Source of the DNA: Bacillota bacterium
GTDB lineage: Bacteria > Bacillota > Clostridia > Acetivibrionales > DSM-1351
NCBI GenBank assembly: GCA_023392075.1
Contig: JAEVZU010000274.1
Coordinates: forward strand, 1-45,337
DNA length: 45,337 nt
Direction of reading: 5' to 3'
The position numbers and the translations under genes are program-made. Below the pieces are notes generated by a model, which did not search any database, was not told the DNA's origin, and saw only the letters and a list, made by a program, of their open reading frames with translations. Numbering within the stretch: position 1 is the stretch's first letter; each line of letters opens with the position of its first letter. Shown in pieces: positions 22,730 through 30,926 of the stretch.

Positions 22730-24607
22730 CTACTTCTTTTCCTTCTTCTGAGCCTTCTGCGGCTTACGTTCCCATGGTTTGAGGTTCTTGGGGGGCTTTC
22801 CCACGAACTTTACCCTTGTCTGCTTTTTATCTTTGCCGAAACCGCCTTCCTTTTTGTCATCCCTCTCAAATTTCTTATCGGGCTTATTGCTGCCAAATTT
22901 CTTATGGTCAGCAGGCTTGCTGTCCTTGCCAAACCTTTTTTCCCCTCTGTCATCGCGGTTGTATCCGGCTGCCGGTTTATTGCTGTCTTTCTTGAACCCT
23001 GCAGCCGATCTGTCATCCCGCTTGTATCCGGCTGCCGGCTTATTGCTGTCTTTCTTGAACCTCGCAGCCGATCTGTCATCCCGGTTGAACTTCGCTTCCG
23101 GCTTATCTCCGTCACGTTTTAACCTTGAACCCTGTCTTTCATCATGGTTATATTTATTATCGGACTTACCGCCGATCTTAAACTTTGTACCACCGAATGG
23201 TGTTTTTTTACCACTTTTATCTGACCGGCTTCCATCCCTGCCGCCCTTTTTAGGATCGTCTCCAGCCTTATCCTTGCCAGGTTGCCTGTACTTTCTATCA
23301 GGCCTGTCCTTATCAAACTTCTTTACAGGCCTGTCACCCTGTCCATGCTTGAAGGCAGACTTAGGCTTTTCACCGGCTTCACCGCTCTCGGTTTCACTCT
23401 TTCGGTTATAACCTTTACTTGATCTCTGATCATATTCACTGATTGTATCAAATTTCTTCTTTTCCTTCCTGTATTCCACTATTGCCCCATTGTACATTGA
23501 CCTGGGGATTATAGAAATCCTTAATTCCTTTTCATATTGTTTTATAAAAGGTATCTCTTCTTCAGCAACAATGGAAATTGCCACACCTTCATTGCCGTTC
23601 CTGCCTGTTCTGCCTGCCCGGTGCAAATACTCCATTGATCTTTCGGGAATATTTACATTAAAAATGTGCGTAACACCTTCTATATCAAGTCCTCTGGCAG
23701 CAATGTCCGAAGCTATCAGCAATTGCAGTCTGCCCGATTTGAAATCATCCATTGTCTTTTTTCTGTCGCTCTTTACATTTGAACCATGAAGGCCGTCAGC
23801 CCGCAATTTATGATATTTCAGTTTCTCAGCAGCCTCAGCTATATCTTCGGCATTAGCAAAGAAGGCAATAGCCTTTGGCGGATTTATAATTCTGACCAGC
23901 TTTCGGAGTACCTCAATTTTATCTCTCTGCTCTGCCACAAAATATATGTGGTCAATTGTCTCTGGAACTTCAATAGCATTTTTGCTCTTTATAACCTGTG
24001 GATCCTTCATCAGCAGCTTTGCTCTTTCAACAGTGCGCGCCGACATGGAGGCAGAGCACATCACGATCTGTCTTTCCTTAAGTGTGGTCTTGACAACAGC
24101 CTTTATGCCCTCTATATTGCTGTCATCCAGAAGCCTGTCCGCCTCATCGATGATTATGGTTTTTATTGTGTGCGCCGAAATCTTCTTTTTCTGAATAAGT
24201 TCAAGTACTCTTCCTGCAGTACCCACAATAATATGCGGTTTGGTTCTGAGCTTGTCAACCTGCCTTGTTATATTTACATCACCTATTACCGGCGTTGAAG
24301 ATACCTTCAGATCCGAATTAAGTGACAACATTTCTATTACCCTTATAACCTGTATGGCAAGTTCGTGAGTCGGTACAAGAATGAGCGCCTGCATTTCCTT
24401 TTTTTCAGTATCTATCTTTTCAAAAAGCGGCAGAAGATAAGCAAGAGTTTTACCTGTCCCGGTCTCAGACTGAAAAATCAGGTCATTGCTTTTTTGCGCC
24501 TCGGGTATTACCTTTTGCTGTATTTCTGTGGGTACTGTAATATCCGCCAGTTTCAGTGCCTCAACAAGTGACCTGTTTAAGTGCATGCCTTCAAATGTTT
24601 GTTCCAT
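22730..24607 (-). CDS. DEAD-box ATP-dependent RNA helicase with long basic C-terminal tail
   Basis: 625 residues. The core (1-370) holds the Q motif TVPTEIQQ, motif I SETGTGKT, Ia PTHELA, II IIDEADRLLD, III CSASM (normally SAT), and motifs V/VI ARGLDIEG and HRAGRTGRNG. The remaining 250 residues are highly basic and repetitive, with 21-residue units of the form RDDRSAAxFKKDSNKPAAGY. Such tails bind RNA nonspecifically. The role is RNA remodelling, probably ribosome assembly or cold growth as for CsdA/CshA relatives. AAAGGAG precedes the ATG. The ABC-F gene upstream is also ribosome-related. Confidence 0.94.
   Translation of the reverse strand: MEQTFEGMHLNRSLVEALKLADITVPTEIQQKVIPEAQKSNDLIFQSETGTGKTLAYLLPLFEKIDTEKKEMQALILVPTHELAIQVIRVIEMLSLNSDLKVSSTPVIGDVNITRQVDKLRTKPHIIVGTAGRVLELIQKKKISAHTIKTIIIDEADRLLDDSNIEGIKAVVKTTLKERQIVMCSASMSARTVERAKLLMKDPQVIKSKNAIEVPETIDHIYFVAEQRDKIEVLRKLVRIINPPKAIAFFANAEDIAEAAEKLKYHKLRADGLHGSNVKSDRKKTMDDFKSGRLQLLIASDIAARGLDIEGVTHIFNVNIPERSMEYLHRAGRTGRNGNEGVAISIVAEEEIPFIKQYEKELRISIIPRSMYNGAIVEYRKEKKKFDTISEYDQRSSKGYNRKSETESGEAGEKPKSAFKHGQGDRPVKKFDKDRPDRKYRQPGKDKAGDDPKKGGRDGSRSDKSGKKTPFGGTKFKIGGKSDNKYNHDERQGSRLKRDGDKPEAKFNRDDRSAARFKKDSNKPAAGYKRDDRSAAGFKKDSNKPAAGYNRDDRGEKRFGKDSKPADHKKFGSNKPDKKFERDDKKEGGFGKDKKQTRVKFVGKPPKNLKPWERKPQKAQKKEKK
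22949..23074. repeat. 63-bp tandem repeat in the helicase gene tail
   Basis: Two near-identical 63-bp units in frame (21 residues each), with degenerate units on both sides. They encode the RDDRSAA-KKDSNKPAAGY repeats. Length variation between strains is likely at such a site. Confidence 0.75.
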
Positions 24608-24637
24608 TTGTTCTCCTTTATAAAGTTCAATGTATTA

Positions 24638-26602
24638 TTAATTTTTACTTTTACTTTTTTCAATCTTTTCTGCCAGCTCATATAAATACGTCCAGCGCTC
24701 TACAAGATACTCAAGTTCCTCCTCCAGCTTCTGCTGTTTTTCCAGAAGCTCCTGGAGCAGTGTATAATTACTTGAAGCCTGATCTATCTCTATTTTGTTT
24801 TTCTCAATTTCACTTTCCTTATCAGCTATTTTATCATCAATTTCCTCAAATTCCTTTTGTTCCTTAAATGTGAATTTCAGAGGCCGTTCCTTCTGACCGT
24901 CTTTGCTGCTCCCCGTTGACTGATTATTTTTTTCTCCGTCCTGACCTGATTGTTTTTTATTTTCCGCATTTCCCGAATTCCGATCAGCCTGTTCCTTAAG
25001 TGCTGATTCCTGGTTATATGCTTCTCTATATGCCGTATAGTTTCCTGCATACTTATTGATATATCCATTTCCTTCAAAGGAAAAAATACGCTCGGCAATC
25101 CGGTCAAGAAAATATCTGTCATGGGATACGGAAATCACCGCCCCCGGGAACTCGTCCAGGTAGCTTTCCAGTATGGTCAGCGTCTGGATATCCAGATCAT
25201 TTGTAGGCTCGTCCAACAACAGTATATTTGGCGCACCCATTAAGATGCTGAGCAGATACAGTCTCCTCTTTTCTCCGCCCGACAGTTTTGCTATGGGTGT
25301 CCACTGAACACTTGGCGGAAACAGGAAGCGTTCCAGCATCTGCGAAGCACTGAGGCTGCCCTTTTTAGTTTCTATATGCTCTGCTGTCTGCCTTATATAT
25401 TCTATAACACGCAGGTTCGGATCCATACCTGTATTTTCCTGTGTAAAGAAACCGATCTTGACAGTTTCGCCAATTTCCACGTTTCCCTTGTCAGGCTTGA
25501 TTTCTCCGGAAATAATCCGGAGGAGTGTTGATTTTCCAATACCATTGGGGCCAACAATCCCTATCCTGTCATCCCTGAGCAGGATATAACTGAAATCCCT
25601 TATGAGTACTTTATCCTCATATGATTTATCTATACTTTCCAGCTCGATTATTTTTCTTCCCAACCTTGAAGAACCAACCTGTATCTCAACATTGTCCTCC
25701 TGCCTTGGTGCATCTGTTTCCTGGAGTTTTTCAAATCTCTCTATTCTGGCCTTTTGCTTTGTAGATCTGGCCTGTGCACCTCTTCTGATCCATTCCAGCT
25801 CACTCCGCAGCAGACTCTGGCGTTTTCTCTCCGAAGCCTGTTCCAGTTCCTCACGTTCAGCTTTCATTTCAAGAAACCTGCTGTAATTTGCCTGATAACT
25901 ATAGAGTTTCCCATTATCAAGCTCTATGATTCTATTTGCCACCCTTTCAAGAAAATATCTGTCATGGGTCACCATCAACAGCGCACCTTTTCTTGCATTT
26001 AAATATTTTTCAAGCCAATCTACAGAATCATTGTCTATATGATTTGTAGGCTCGTCCATTATCAACAGTTCTGTCGGATTTATCAGGGCCCCCGCCATGG
26101 CAATCCGTTTTCTCTGTCCGCCTGAAAGTGCTGCCACATCAGCATCATAATTGCTTATTCCAAGTCTGGTGAGAATTGTTTTGGCCTCACTTTCCAGGGT
26201 CCAGGCACTCATGGTATCCATTTTCTGCATCAGCTCCAGCAGCCTCTTTTCCAGCTGCTTGTCTTCAGGGGCTTCCTGGCATTTCCTTATTATATACTCA
26301 TATTCCCTCAGCAGTTCCATTACAGGAGAGTGTCCCGTAAATACCTGCTGAAGGACAGTTGTACCTGCCTCAAAGCTCGGAGTTTGCTCAAGATAACCAA
26401 TCCGTACATTATTTGCTTTGATTATCCTGCCCGTATCAGGCTGTTCCAGGCCGGCTACCACCTTCAGCAGCGTGCTTTTACCGGTTCCGTTTACGCCTAT
26501 GAGACCTATTTTGTCTCCTTCTCCTATTCCCAGCCATATATCATTAAAAAGGATTTTTTCACTGTAGCTTTTGGATATGCCTTCTGCGGATAATATGTTC
26601 AA
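24638..26602 (-). CDS. ABC-F family ATPase (Uup/EttA type)
   Basis: 654 residues, no membrane helices, two ABC cassettes in one chain. Cassette 1: GVNGTGKST, LSGGQRKRIAMAG, LLIMDEPTNHID. Cassette 2: GPNGIGKST, LSGGEKRRLYLLS, LLLDEPTNDLD. The interdomain P-site tRNA-interaction linker is rich in E, R and K, and a C-terminal coiled coil starts near residue 560, as in Uup. ABC-F proteins act on the ribosome in translation rescue, assembly or antibiotic protection. Start is TTG with AAGGAG eight bases upstream. The gene lies 30 bases upstream of the helicase in the same direction and is probably co-transcribed. Nothing identifies it as a resistance variant. Confidence 0.94.
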   Translation of the reverse strand: MNILSAEGISKSYSEKILFNDIWLGIGEGDKIGLIGVNGTGKSTLLKVVAGLEQPDTGRIIKANNVRIGYLEQTPSFEAGTTVLQQVFTGHSPVMELLREYEYIIRKCQEAPEDKQLEKRLLELMQKMDTMSAWTLESEAKTILTRLGISNYDADVAALSGGQRKRIAMAGALINPTELLIMDEPTNHIDNDSVDWLEKYLNARKGALLMVTHDRYFLERVANRIIELDNGKLYSYQANYSRFLEMKAEREELEQASERKRQSLLRSELEWIRRGAQARSTKQKARIERFEKLQETDAPRQEDNVEIQVGSSRLGRKIIELESIDKSYEDKVLIRDFSYILLRDDRIGIVGPNGIGKSTLLRIISGEIKPDKGNVEIGETVKIGFFTQENTGMDPNLRVIEYIRQTAEHIETKKGSLSASQMLERFLFPPSVQWTPIAKLSGGEKRRLYLLSILMGAPNILLLDEPTNDLDIQTLTILESYLDEFPGAVISVSHDRYFLDRIAERIFSFEGNGYINKYAGNYTAYREAYNQESALKEQADRNSGNAENKKQSGQDGEKNNQSTGSSKDGQKERPLKFTFKEQKEFEEIDDKIADKESEIEKNKIEIDQASSNYTLLQELLEKQQKLEEELEYLVERWTYLYELAEKIEKSKSKN

Positions 26603-26715
26603 TTACAGATCTCCTTCATTCTTTTAAGAAATATTTTCTAAGGGATGATTAAATAATAAACCCGATTCTTGCCTAAAATATTATTATACCATTTATGCAT
26701 TAAAATTTGCTACGC

Positions 26716-27621
26716 TCAGTTTTTCCGTTTATGTCGTTCAGCATATCCGCATCTTCTGCATAAATCCTCAACCGCTGTGCGGGCAGTAAAGCCGTCATAT
26801 ATGCCGCACGCTCTCGGGGAGTCAAGTATATCCTTGAGAGACTGCTCAAATATATTGCCTAAGGGTATATTGCCCTCACTGTCCAGACAGCAGGGAACCA
26901 CAGTGCCGTCAACCAAAATGCCGAACTGGTCCCTTAGGCCATAGCAAAACACAGCCTCCGTTGGATCAGCGCGGTCCAAATCAGGCCACTCAAATCTTTG
27001 CGCCAAATGCAGGAAGACTCTGTCGGCCAGTTTTGTGTTTTGGCGCAGCACAAGCCCCTTATACAAGTCAGGTTCCAAGTCGGCTTTACTGTTTTCCTCT
27101 CCGAAAGTAAACGCCAGGTTTAGTGCCTCAATTATAGTTCCATTCAAGCTGTTTCCGGCCGTTATACCCTCTCCTCCCGTATTCCAGAGCCGGAACTCAC
27201 AAATTATTCCCCGGGCACTCGCTTCCTTGGCAAAGCTAACAGCTTCCCCCAGGTATTCCTCCAGAGCAATCCCTTCACGATTTGCCTCGAAGCTGTGCAG
27301 AGATATGCTGACTTTTCTTAACCCCGGAGTATTTAAAAGAATTGGTTTATTCTTTTTCAAAAGAGTTCCGTTTGTTGTCAAATTTACTTTTATATCATTT
27401 ATAGCACAAATTGAAATAAAGCTTTCAAGTTCAGGATTCAGCAGCGGTTCTCCCATCAAATGAAAATAGACATAATCTGTGAAGGGTTTTATTTCTTTAA
27501 TAACATGCAGGAATTCTTCTTTTGTCATATATTTGGACTGCCTTTTTATATCAGGGCAAAAAGAGCATTTTAAGTTACAGATATTGGTTATTTCAACATA
27601 AACCTTTTTATATTTTTTCAT
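26716..27621 (-). CDS. radical SAM/SPASM domain protein
   Basis: About 301 residues. The radical SAM cluster motif is CNLKCSFC near residue 15 (CX3CX2C, with the usual aromatic residue replaced by phenylalanine). HLMGEPLLNPEL and the NLTTNGTLL strand are typical of the fold. The C-terminal part has cysteines FCYG, VPCCLDSEGNIPLGNIFEQSLKDI and LCRRCGY, matching a SPASM auxiliary cluster. Such enzymes modify peptides, proteins or sugars. No small precursor-peptide gene is visible next to it, so a RiPP role is not supported. The ATG with GGAG upstream is preferred to one four codons earlier. Confidence 0.9.
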   Translation of the reverse strand: MKKYKKVYVEITNICNLKCSFCPDIKRQSKYMTKEEFLHVIKEIKPFTDYVYFHLMGEPLLNPELESFISICAINDIKVNLTTNGTLLKKNKPILLNTPGLRKVSISLHSFEANREGIALEEYLGEAVSFAKEASARGIICEFRLWNTGGEGITAGNSLNGTIIEALNLAFTFGEENSKADLEPDLYKGLVLRQNTKLADRVFLHLAQRFEWPDLDRADPTEAVFCYGLRDQFGILVDGTVVPCCLDSEGNIPLGNIFEQSLKDILDSPRACGIYDGFTARTAVEDLCRRCGYAERHKRKN

Positions 27622-27651
27622 TACGCACTCCATATGTTATTTTAAGGACTC

Positions 27652-27674
27652 TACCCTCTATTGACAATGTACAA
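27652..27674 (+). repeat. dispersed 23-bp motif, copy 3
   Basis: Same 23 bases as at 6428 and 12788, followed by ACACGCCTCAC as at 6450. It lies just upstream of the radical SAM gene, in opposite orientation to it. Confidence 0.7.
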
Positions 27675-27688
27675 ACACGCCTCACTCA

Positions 27689-27743
27689 AGCTATTTATTA
27701 CAGAAAGTGCCTGCCGCTTTCAAACTGGCACAACAGGTTAATT
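27689..27743 (+). repeat. partial copy of the dispersed repeat
   Basis: AAGCTATTTATTACAGAAAG followed by TGCCTGCCGCTTTCAAAC and GGCACAACAGGTTAA aligns with 12654-12715 (TTATTCCGGAAAGTACCTGC...GCACAACGGGTTAA). Only the right part is present here. Confidence 0.6.
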
Positions 27744-27788
27744 TATCTTTTTCAAATATTTAATCTTTAAAATGGCTATATATTATTA

Positions 27789-27817
27789 ATCCCGATAAGT
27801 TAGAGCCTTATCGGGAT
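27789..27817. terminator. terminator hairpin after the coiled-coil gene
   Basis: ATCCCGATAAG and CTTATCGGGAT form a perfect 11-bp stem with a 7-base loop, 13 bases beyond the stop codon. The U-rich side is stronger on the plus strand (ATTTTCTTT) than on the minus strand (TTAATAAT), so it may work in both directions or mainly as a boundary. Confidence 0.6.
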
Positions 27818-27829
27818 ATTTTCTTTATA

Positions 27830-28357
27830 TTATTTAGCAGCCTTTATAACTTTTATTTCTATATCGTGCCTGTCAACCTTTGTTGTTAGAATATCTACCT
27901 TGTTCTCAATTACAGCAAGCCTCTGATTTACTTCGCCCCGTGTCTCCAATAGCAGATCGATTTTTTTATTGGTATCATTTTCAAGTTTCAAGCCCAGCTT
28001 TGAAACAGAAGTGTTTAGACTGGATATATCACCTTTCATTTCAACAACATCTGCTTTCAATGTTGTCACATCGGAATTTAGCTCCCGGATATCACCTTTT
28101 ATTGCAACAACATCTGCTTTCAATGTTGTTACATCGGATTTTAGCTCCCGGATATCACCTTTTATTGCAACAACATCTGCTTTCAATGTTGTTACATCGG
28201 GTTTTAGCTCCCGGATATCACCTTTCATTTCAACAACATCTGCTTTCAATGTTGTTACATCGGATTTTAACTCTTTTATATCAGCTTTAACCTCTTTAAA
28301 CTGAGATGTAAAATCAGCATACATTCTGGTCAATAATTCAAATGTGTCATCAGCCAT
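27830..28357 (-). CDS. repetitive coiled-coil protein
   Basis: 175 residues, no signal peptide or membrane segment. Four consecutive 21-residue repeats of the form ELKSDVTTLKADVVEMKGDI (three heptads each) occupy residues 29-112, followed by a non-repeated coiled-coil tail (LLLETRGEVNQRLAVIENKVDIL). Valine, leucine and isoleucine occupy a/d positions, so a long parallel coiled coil is expected. It resembles clostridial proteins of unknown function that are annotated only as coiled-coil or DUF1640/tropomyosin-like. GGAG is 11 bases before the ATG. The DNA repeats are nearly identical, so copy number may vary. Function unknown. Confidence 0.75.
   Translation of the reverse strand: MADDTFELLTRMYADFTSQFKEVKADIKELKSDVTTLKADVVEMKGDIRELKPDVTTLKADVVAIKGDIRELKSDVTTLKADVVAIKGDIRELNSDVTTLKADVVEMKGDISSLNTSVSKLGLKLENDTNKKIDLLLETRGEVNQRLAVIENKVDILTTKVDRHDIEIKVIKAAK
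28018..28269. repeat. four tandem 63-bp repeats inside the coiled-coil gene
   Basis: Units begin at 28018, 28081, 28144 and 28207. The last three start with GCTCCCGGATATCACCTTT and differ from each other at only a few bases; the first is more diverged. Each adds exactly 21 residues (three heptads), so gain or loss keeps the reading frame and the coiled-coil register. Confidence 0.9.
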
Positions 28358-28436
28358 TTTTCATCGCACTCCTTTCAAATATTATATCATGATTTCGCAA
28401 GAAAGCATGATACTAAAATTTTATTTATTTTCCTGG

Positions 28437-28465
28437 TTGACATACGATTTATTATTTTATATAAT
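28437..28465 (+). promoter_or_regulatory. consensus sigma-A promoter of the peroxide-response operon
   Basis: TTGACA and TATAAT separated by exactly 17 bases, both perfect consensus hexamers. Transcription should start near 28472, inside the operator. Confidence 0.9.
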
Positions 28466-28489
28466 TTAATTGTATCCAATTTAATTATA
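28460..28489. promoter_or_regulatory. OhrR-type operator
   Basis: TATAATTTAATTG and CAATTTAATTATA form an inverted repeat with one mismatch around TATC. It closely resembles the Bacillus OhrR operator (AATT-rich arms around an AATTGTATACAATT core). It overlaps the -10 hexamer and start site, so bound repressor would block transcription. The operon's third gene encodes an OhrR-like protein. Confidence 0.75.
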
Positions 28490-28518
28490 TAAAATATATG
28501 GTTTGGGAGGATGTATTA

Positions 28519-29076
28519 ATGAATATTTACGATTTTAAAATTCTGGATGCACAGCATAATCAAATACAAATGGATATGTATAAGGGAAAAGTCCTTCTGA
28601 TAGTCAACACTGCTACAGGATGTGGTTTTACTCCTCAGTACGAGGGTCTGCAAATGTTATACGACAAATATAAGGATAAAGGCTTTGAAATTCTGGATTT
28701 TCCGTGCAATCAGTTTCTTAACCAGGCACCGGGTTCAGATTCCGAGATACTCAGCTTCTGCCAGACAAAATTCGGAGTCACTTTCAAAACTTTCTCCAAA
28801 ATAGATGTAAACGGAAAAAATGCCGAACCCCTGTATAAATATTTAAAGTCCGTAACCCCTGATGAATCGCAAAACAGCCAAAAGTCCGCTGTCAGGAAGA
28901 GTCTTGCTGCCATAGGGCAAAATCTGTTGGGAACCAATATTAAATGGAATTTTACAAAGTTTCTGGTAGACCGGAACGGCAAGGTTGTTGCAAGGTATTC
29001 ACCCATGCATAAGCCTGAAGATATTGAATCACAAATTATCACCTTACTTGATGGAGGATATCAAAATGCCATATGA
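28519..29076 (+). CDS. glutathione peroxidase-family (thiol) peroxidase
   Basis: About 185 residues. The peroxidatic residue is C35 in TATGCGFTPQY, a cysteine codon and not selenocysteine. FPCNQF follows and the C-terminal WNFTKFLVDRNGKVVARYSP holds the conserved tryptophan and asparagine. Bacterial members usually use thioredoxin. Reduces hydrogen or organic peroxides in the cytoplasm. GGGAGG is eight bases before the ATG. First gene of a three-gene operon with the TSCPD protein and the OhrR regulator, under a consensus promoter overlapped by an OhrR-like operator. Confidence 0.94.
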   Translation: MNIYDFKILDAQHNQIQMDMYKGKVLLIVNTATGCGFTPQYEGLQMLYDKYKDKGFEILDFPCNQFLNQAPGSDSEILSFCQTKFGVTFKTFSKIDVNGKNAEPLYKYLKSVTPDESQNSQKSAVRKSLAAIGQNLLGTNIKWNFTKFLVDRNGKVVARYSPMHKPEDIESQIITLLDGGYQNAI

Positions 29077-29317
29077 GTTTTATCCTGAGGGAGTATGTCC
29101 CATTCAAATAACTTTTGATCTTGAAGGAGACATTGTAAAGAATGTAGTTTTCATAGGCGGCTGTAACGGAAATCTAAAAGCCATAAGCAGGGTTGTCGAA
29201 GGGATGTCGGTAGATAAAATTGAAGAATTTTTCAGAGGAATACAGTGCGGAGGCAAATCAAGTTCCTGCACGGACCAACTTGCCAAAGCTGTCCGGGCGG
29301 CGTATGAAGAGGATTAA
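29066..29317 (+). CDS. TSCPD-domain protein (TIGR03905-like)
   Basis: 83 residues. It has the pattern of the small TSCPD family also found at the C-terminus of some ribonucleotide reductases: an N-terminal CPxQITFDLEGD, VVFIGGCNGNLKAI, and a C-terminal QCGGKSSSCTDQLA with paired cysteines. It may bind metal or take part in thiol chemistry, but no reaction is established. GGAGG lies upstream, and the start overlaps the end of the peroxidase gene by 11 bases, indicating coupled translation. Confidence 0.85.
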   Translation: MPYEFYPEGVCPIQITFDLEGDIVKNVVFIGGCNGNLKAISRVVEGMSVDKIEEFFRGIQCGGKSSSCTDQLAKAVRAAYEED

Positions 29318-29349
29318 TTGTGAGAGTTTCATTGTCCTATGGAGGTTAT

Positions 29350-29775
29350 ATGAATTACGACTTATTAAAATTGGAAAATCAGCTGTGCTTTCCGTTGTAT
29401 GCCTGTTCAAAGGAAATTATCCGCAAATACAAACCGTTTCTGGATCCTTTGGGCTTGACATATACTCAATATATAACTCTGATGGCATTATGGGAAGAAG
29501 ATAATCTAACAGTAAAAGCCCTGGGAGAAAAGCTTTATCTGGATTCCGGAACCCTCACTCCTCTGCTGAAAAAAATGGAAGGTCAAAAATTAATTAAGCG
29601 CATAAGAAGTGCGGATGATGAAAGAAATGTTTATATCAAGCTGACAGAGGAAGGAATTCTTTTGAAAGATAAAGCGGCAGCCGTACCCGAACAAATAGGC
29701 AAATGTTTTTCTTTATCAAATGAAGAAGTGTTTTCTTTACACCAAACGCTACACAAAATTTTAAAACAAATCTAA
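29350..29775 (+). CDS. ohrR: MarR/OhrR-family organic peroxide-sensing repressor
   Basis: 141 residues. The N-terminus ENQLCFPLYACSKEI carries the reactive cysteine (C13), equivalent to Cys15 of Bacillus subtilis OhrR, and TYTQYITLMALWE and YLDSGTLTPLLKKME match that protein closely. The winged helix contains RSADDERNVYIKLTEEG. When the cysteine is oxidised the repressor leaves DNA. The likely target is the operator over the operon's own promoter, which drives the peroxidase. GGAGG precedes the ATG. C19 is a second cysteine nearby. The 3' end overlaps the convergent Tad-operon gene by four bases. Confidence 0.92.
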   Translation: MNYDLLKLENQLCFPLYACSKEIIRKYKPFLDPLGLTYTQYITLMALWEEDNLTVKALGEKLYLDSGTLTPLLKKMEGQKLIKRIRSADDERNVYIKLTEEGILLKDKAAAVPEQIGKCFSLSNEEVFSLHQTLHKILKQI

Positions 29776-30455
29776 CGGCTTCTTTCAAGTTTTGCTCCTG
29801 CAAAGCTTGAAAGGCTGATTTTTCTTTTTGAAATTAATCCTTTAATTTCCATATCATTTATTACTGCAAATAAATATGTTCCCTTTCGAACCATATTTGT
29901 TTTGGGATTTCCATTGATATAAATGCCCGTCTTGCCACTATCAGGCCAGAAACGGGACAGTGCACCGTTTATCACACTTTCCAGGCCGGAAGGTTCTTCA
30001 AGTTCTCCAAATTCCAAGAGGCTGCCATTTACCATAACAGTATATTTCAGACTGTCATTTTCCAAAGATGTGGAGCACAATAACAGATTATTATCTATAT
30101 TGATAGTGGAATAGCCAACATTCCTATAAAACATTTCATTGAAGGTATTACTTGCCTTTTCCATATTAATTTCCACACCTTCAAGCAGTCTCTTTCCTGA
30201 TACATCCGAAAAACCCTTTGAAATTCCATCAATATTTTCGTTTATTTTAATCTGCTGCGAAGCGGCTGTAACAGCATAATCCATTGCTTTTGAAACCTCA
30301 TTGCGTTTATAGGTATAAAGAGAGTAATCGGCCATGTTTATAAAAATAATCAGCAAAAGTAATATTACTGATAATCCAATAAATAATGTGCCCATTCCCC
30401 CGCCCTCCTCATTTTGGGTTAGTTTAAATCTAAATCTATATATCTTCTCATTCAT
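29772..30455 (-). CDS. TadG/TadE-like pilus assembly protein
   Basis: 227 residues from the ATG that overlaps the upstream gene's stop by eight bases (ATGAATGA arrangement), which supports coupled translation. A basic, glycine-containing start (KLTQNEEGGG) precedes one strong membrane helix (TLFIGLSVILLLLIIFI, about residues 22-42), then a pilin-like long amphipathic helix and an extracytoplasmic domain of about 180 residues. This architecture and its place as the last gene of a Tad operon suggest a minor pseudopilin or TadG-like assembly factor. Sequence identity to named TadE/TadG proteins is too low to assign by eye. Confidence 0.65.
   Translation of the reverse strand: MNEKIYRFRFKLTQNEEGGGMGTLFIGLSVILLLLIIFINMADYSLYTYKRNEVSKAMDYAVTAASQQIKINENIDGISKGFSDVSGKRLLEGVEINMEKASNTFNEMFYRNVGYSTINIDNNLLLCSTSLENDSLKYTVMVNGSLLEFGELEEPSGLESVINGALSRFWPDSGKTGIYINGNPKTNMVRKGTYLFAVINDMEIKGLISKRKISLSSFAGAKLERSR
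29782..29830 (+). terminator. ohrR terminator inside the end of the convergent Tad gene
   Basis: CTTTCAAG...CTTGAAAG plus an inner TTTGC/GCAAA give a stem of about 14 pairs with a TCCT loop. TGATTTTTCTTTTT follows on the plus strand. It lies within the coding sequence of the opposing gene. Confidence 0.7.
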
Positions 30456-30894
30456 AGTCTTGCTTTTTTTCAACTCTGCAGATTGCTTTTGCCCTGAAAA
30501 ACAATTTCCTGTTTTCAACTGCAGAATTTGCTTCTATCTTTGAAGTTAAACTTTCATTTTCTGATTGAACCATAATTCTGAAAACCTCTCCTCTGTCAAG
30601 AATCTCACCTGTCGTGTAGGGAAGCAATCCCGATATGGATCCGTTGGAATTTATCGAACCGGCTTCAAGTATGACATTTTGTTCTCCGAATTCACCTAAT
30701 TTATTCAAATCCTTAATCAATTCCTCCTTGTCTCCATCAGTTAAAACACCTGTTATCATTACCTTGTGTGCCGCAATATCAATAGTATTTTTTATATACC
30801 TTTGCTTTGTGTCAAATTCATAAAAGGCCAATGATTTGAAAAAAAGCAGTGCAATGACAGGCATGATTATTAAAAAGGCATATATTTTGCTCAA
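30448..30894 (-). CDS. TadE-like pseudopilin
   Basis: 148 residues. One N-terminal membrane helix (IYAFLIIMPVIALLFFKSLAFYEF) is followed by an amphipathic stretch and an extracytoplasmic domain, the layout of TadE-like minor pilins. No typical prepilin peptidase site is obvious before the helix. The start is TTG with GGAGG nine bases upstream. The stop overlaps the start of the next gene. Its placement after three small membrane peptides and before a second TadE/G-like protein supports the call. Family identity is moderate. Confidence 0.65.
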   Translation of the reverse strand: MSKIYAFLIIMPVIALLFFKSLAFYEFDTKQRYIKNTIDIAAHKVMITGVLTDGDKEELIKDLNKLGEFGEQNVILEAGSINSNGSISGLLPYTTGEILDRGEVFRIMVQSENESLTSKIEANSAVENRKLFFRAKAICRVEKKQDYE

Positions 30895-30926
30895 GATATC
30901 ATACCTCCGTTTCCATGCAGAAAGTT

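Noticed and set aside
22667..23411. Long plus-strand frames rich in Leu, Ser and Pro opposite the helicase tail
   Set aside because: Their pattern is the reverse reading of the basic repeat region; repeats create long open frames on the other strand.
26716..27621. RiPP maturase with a nearby precursor peptide
   Set aside because: No short precursor-like frame with a ribosome binding site was found next to the radical SAM gene.
28018..28269. Tandem repeats as a CRISPR array
   Set aside because: There are no unique spacers; units are contiguous, in frame and encode a coiled coil.
27880..28304. Plus-strand repetitive frames opposite the coiled-coil gene
   Set aside because: They arise from the 63-bp repeats read backwards; the minus-strand frame has the ribosome binding site and a sensible coiled coil.
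28519..29076. Selenocysteine in the peroxidase
   Set aside because: The active-site codon is TGT (cysteine), with no in-frame TGA.
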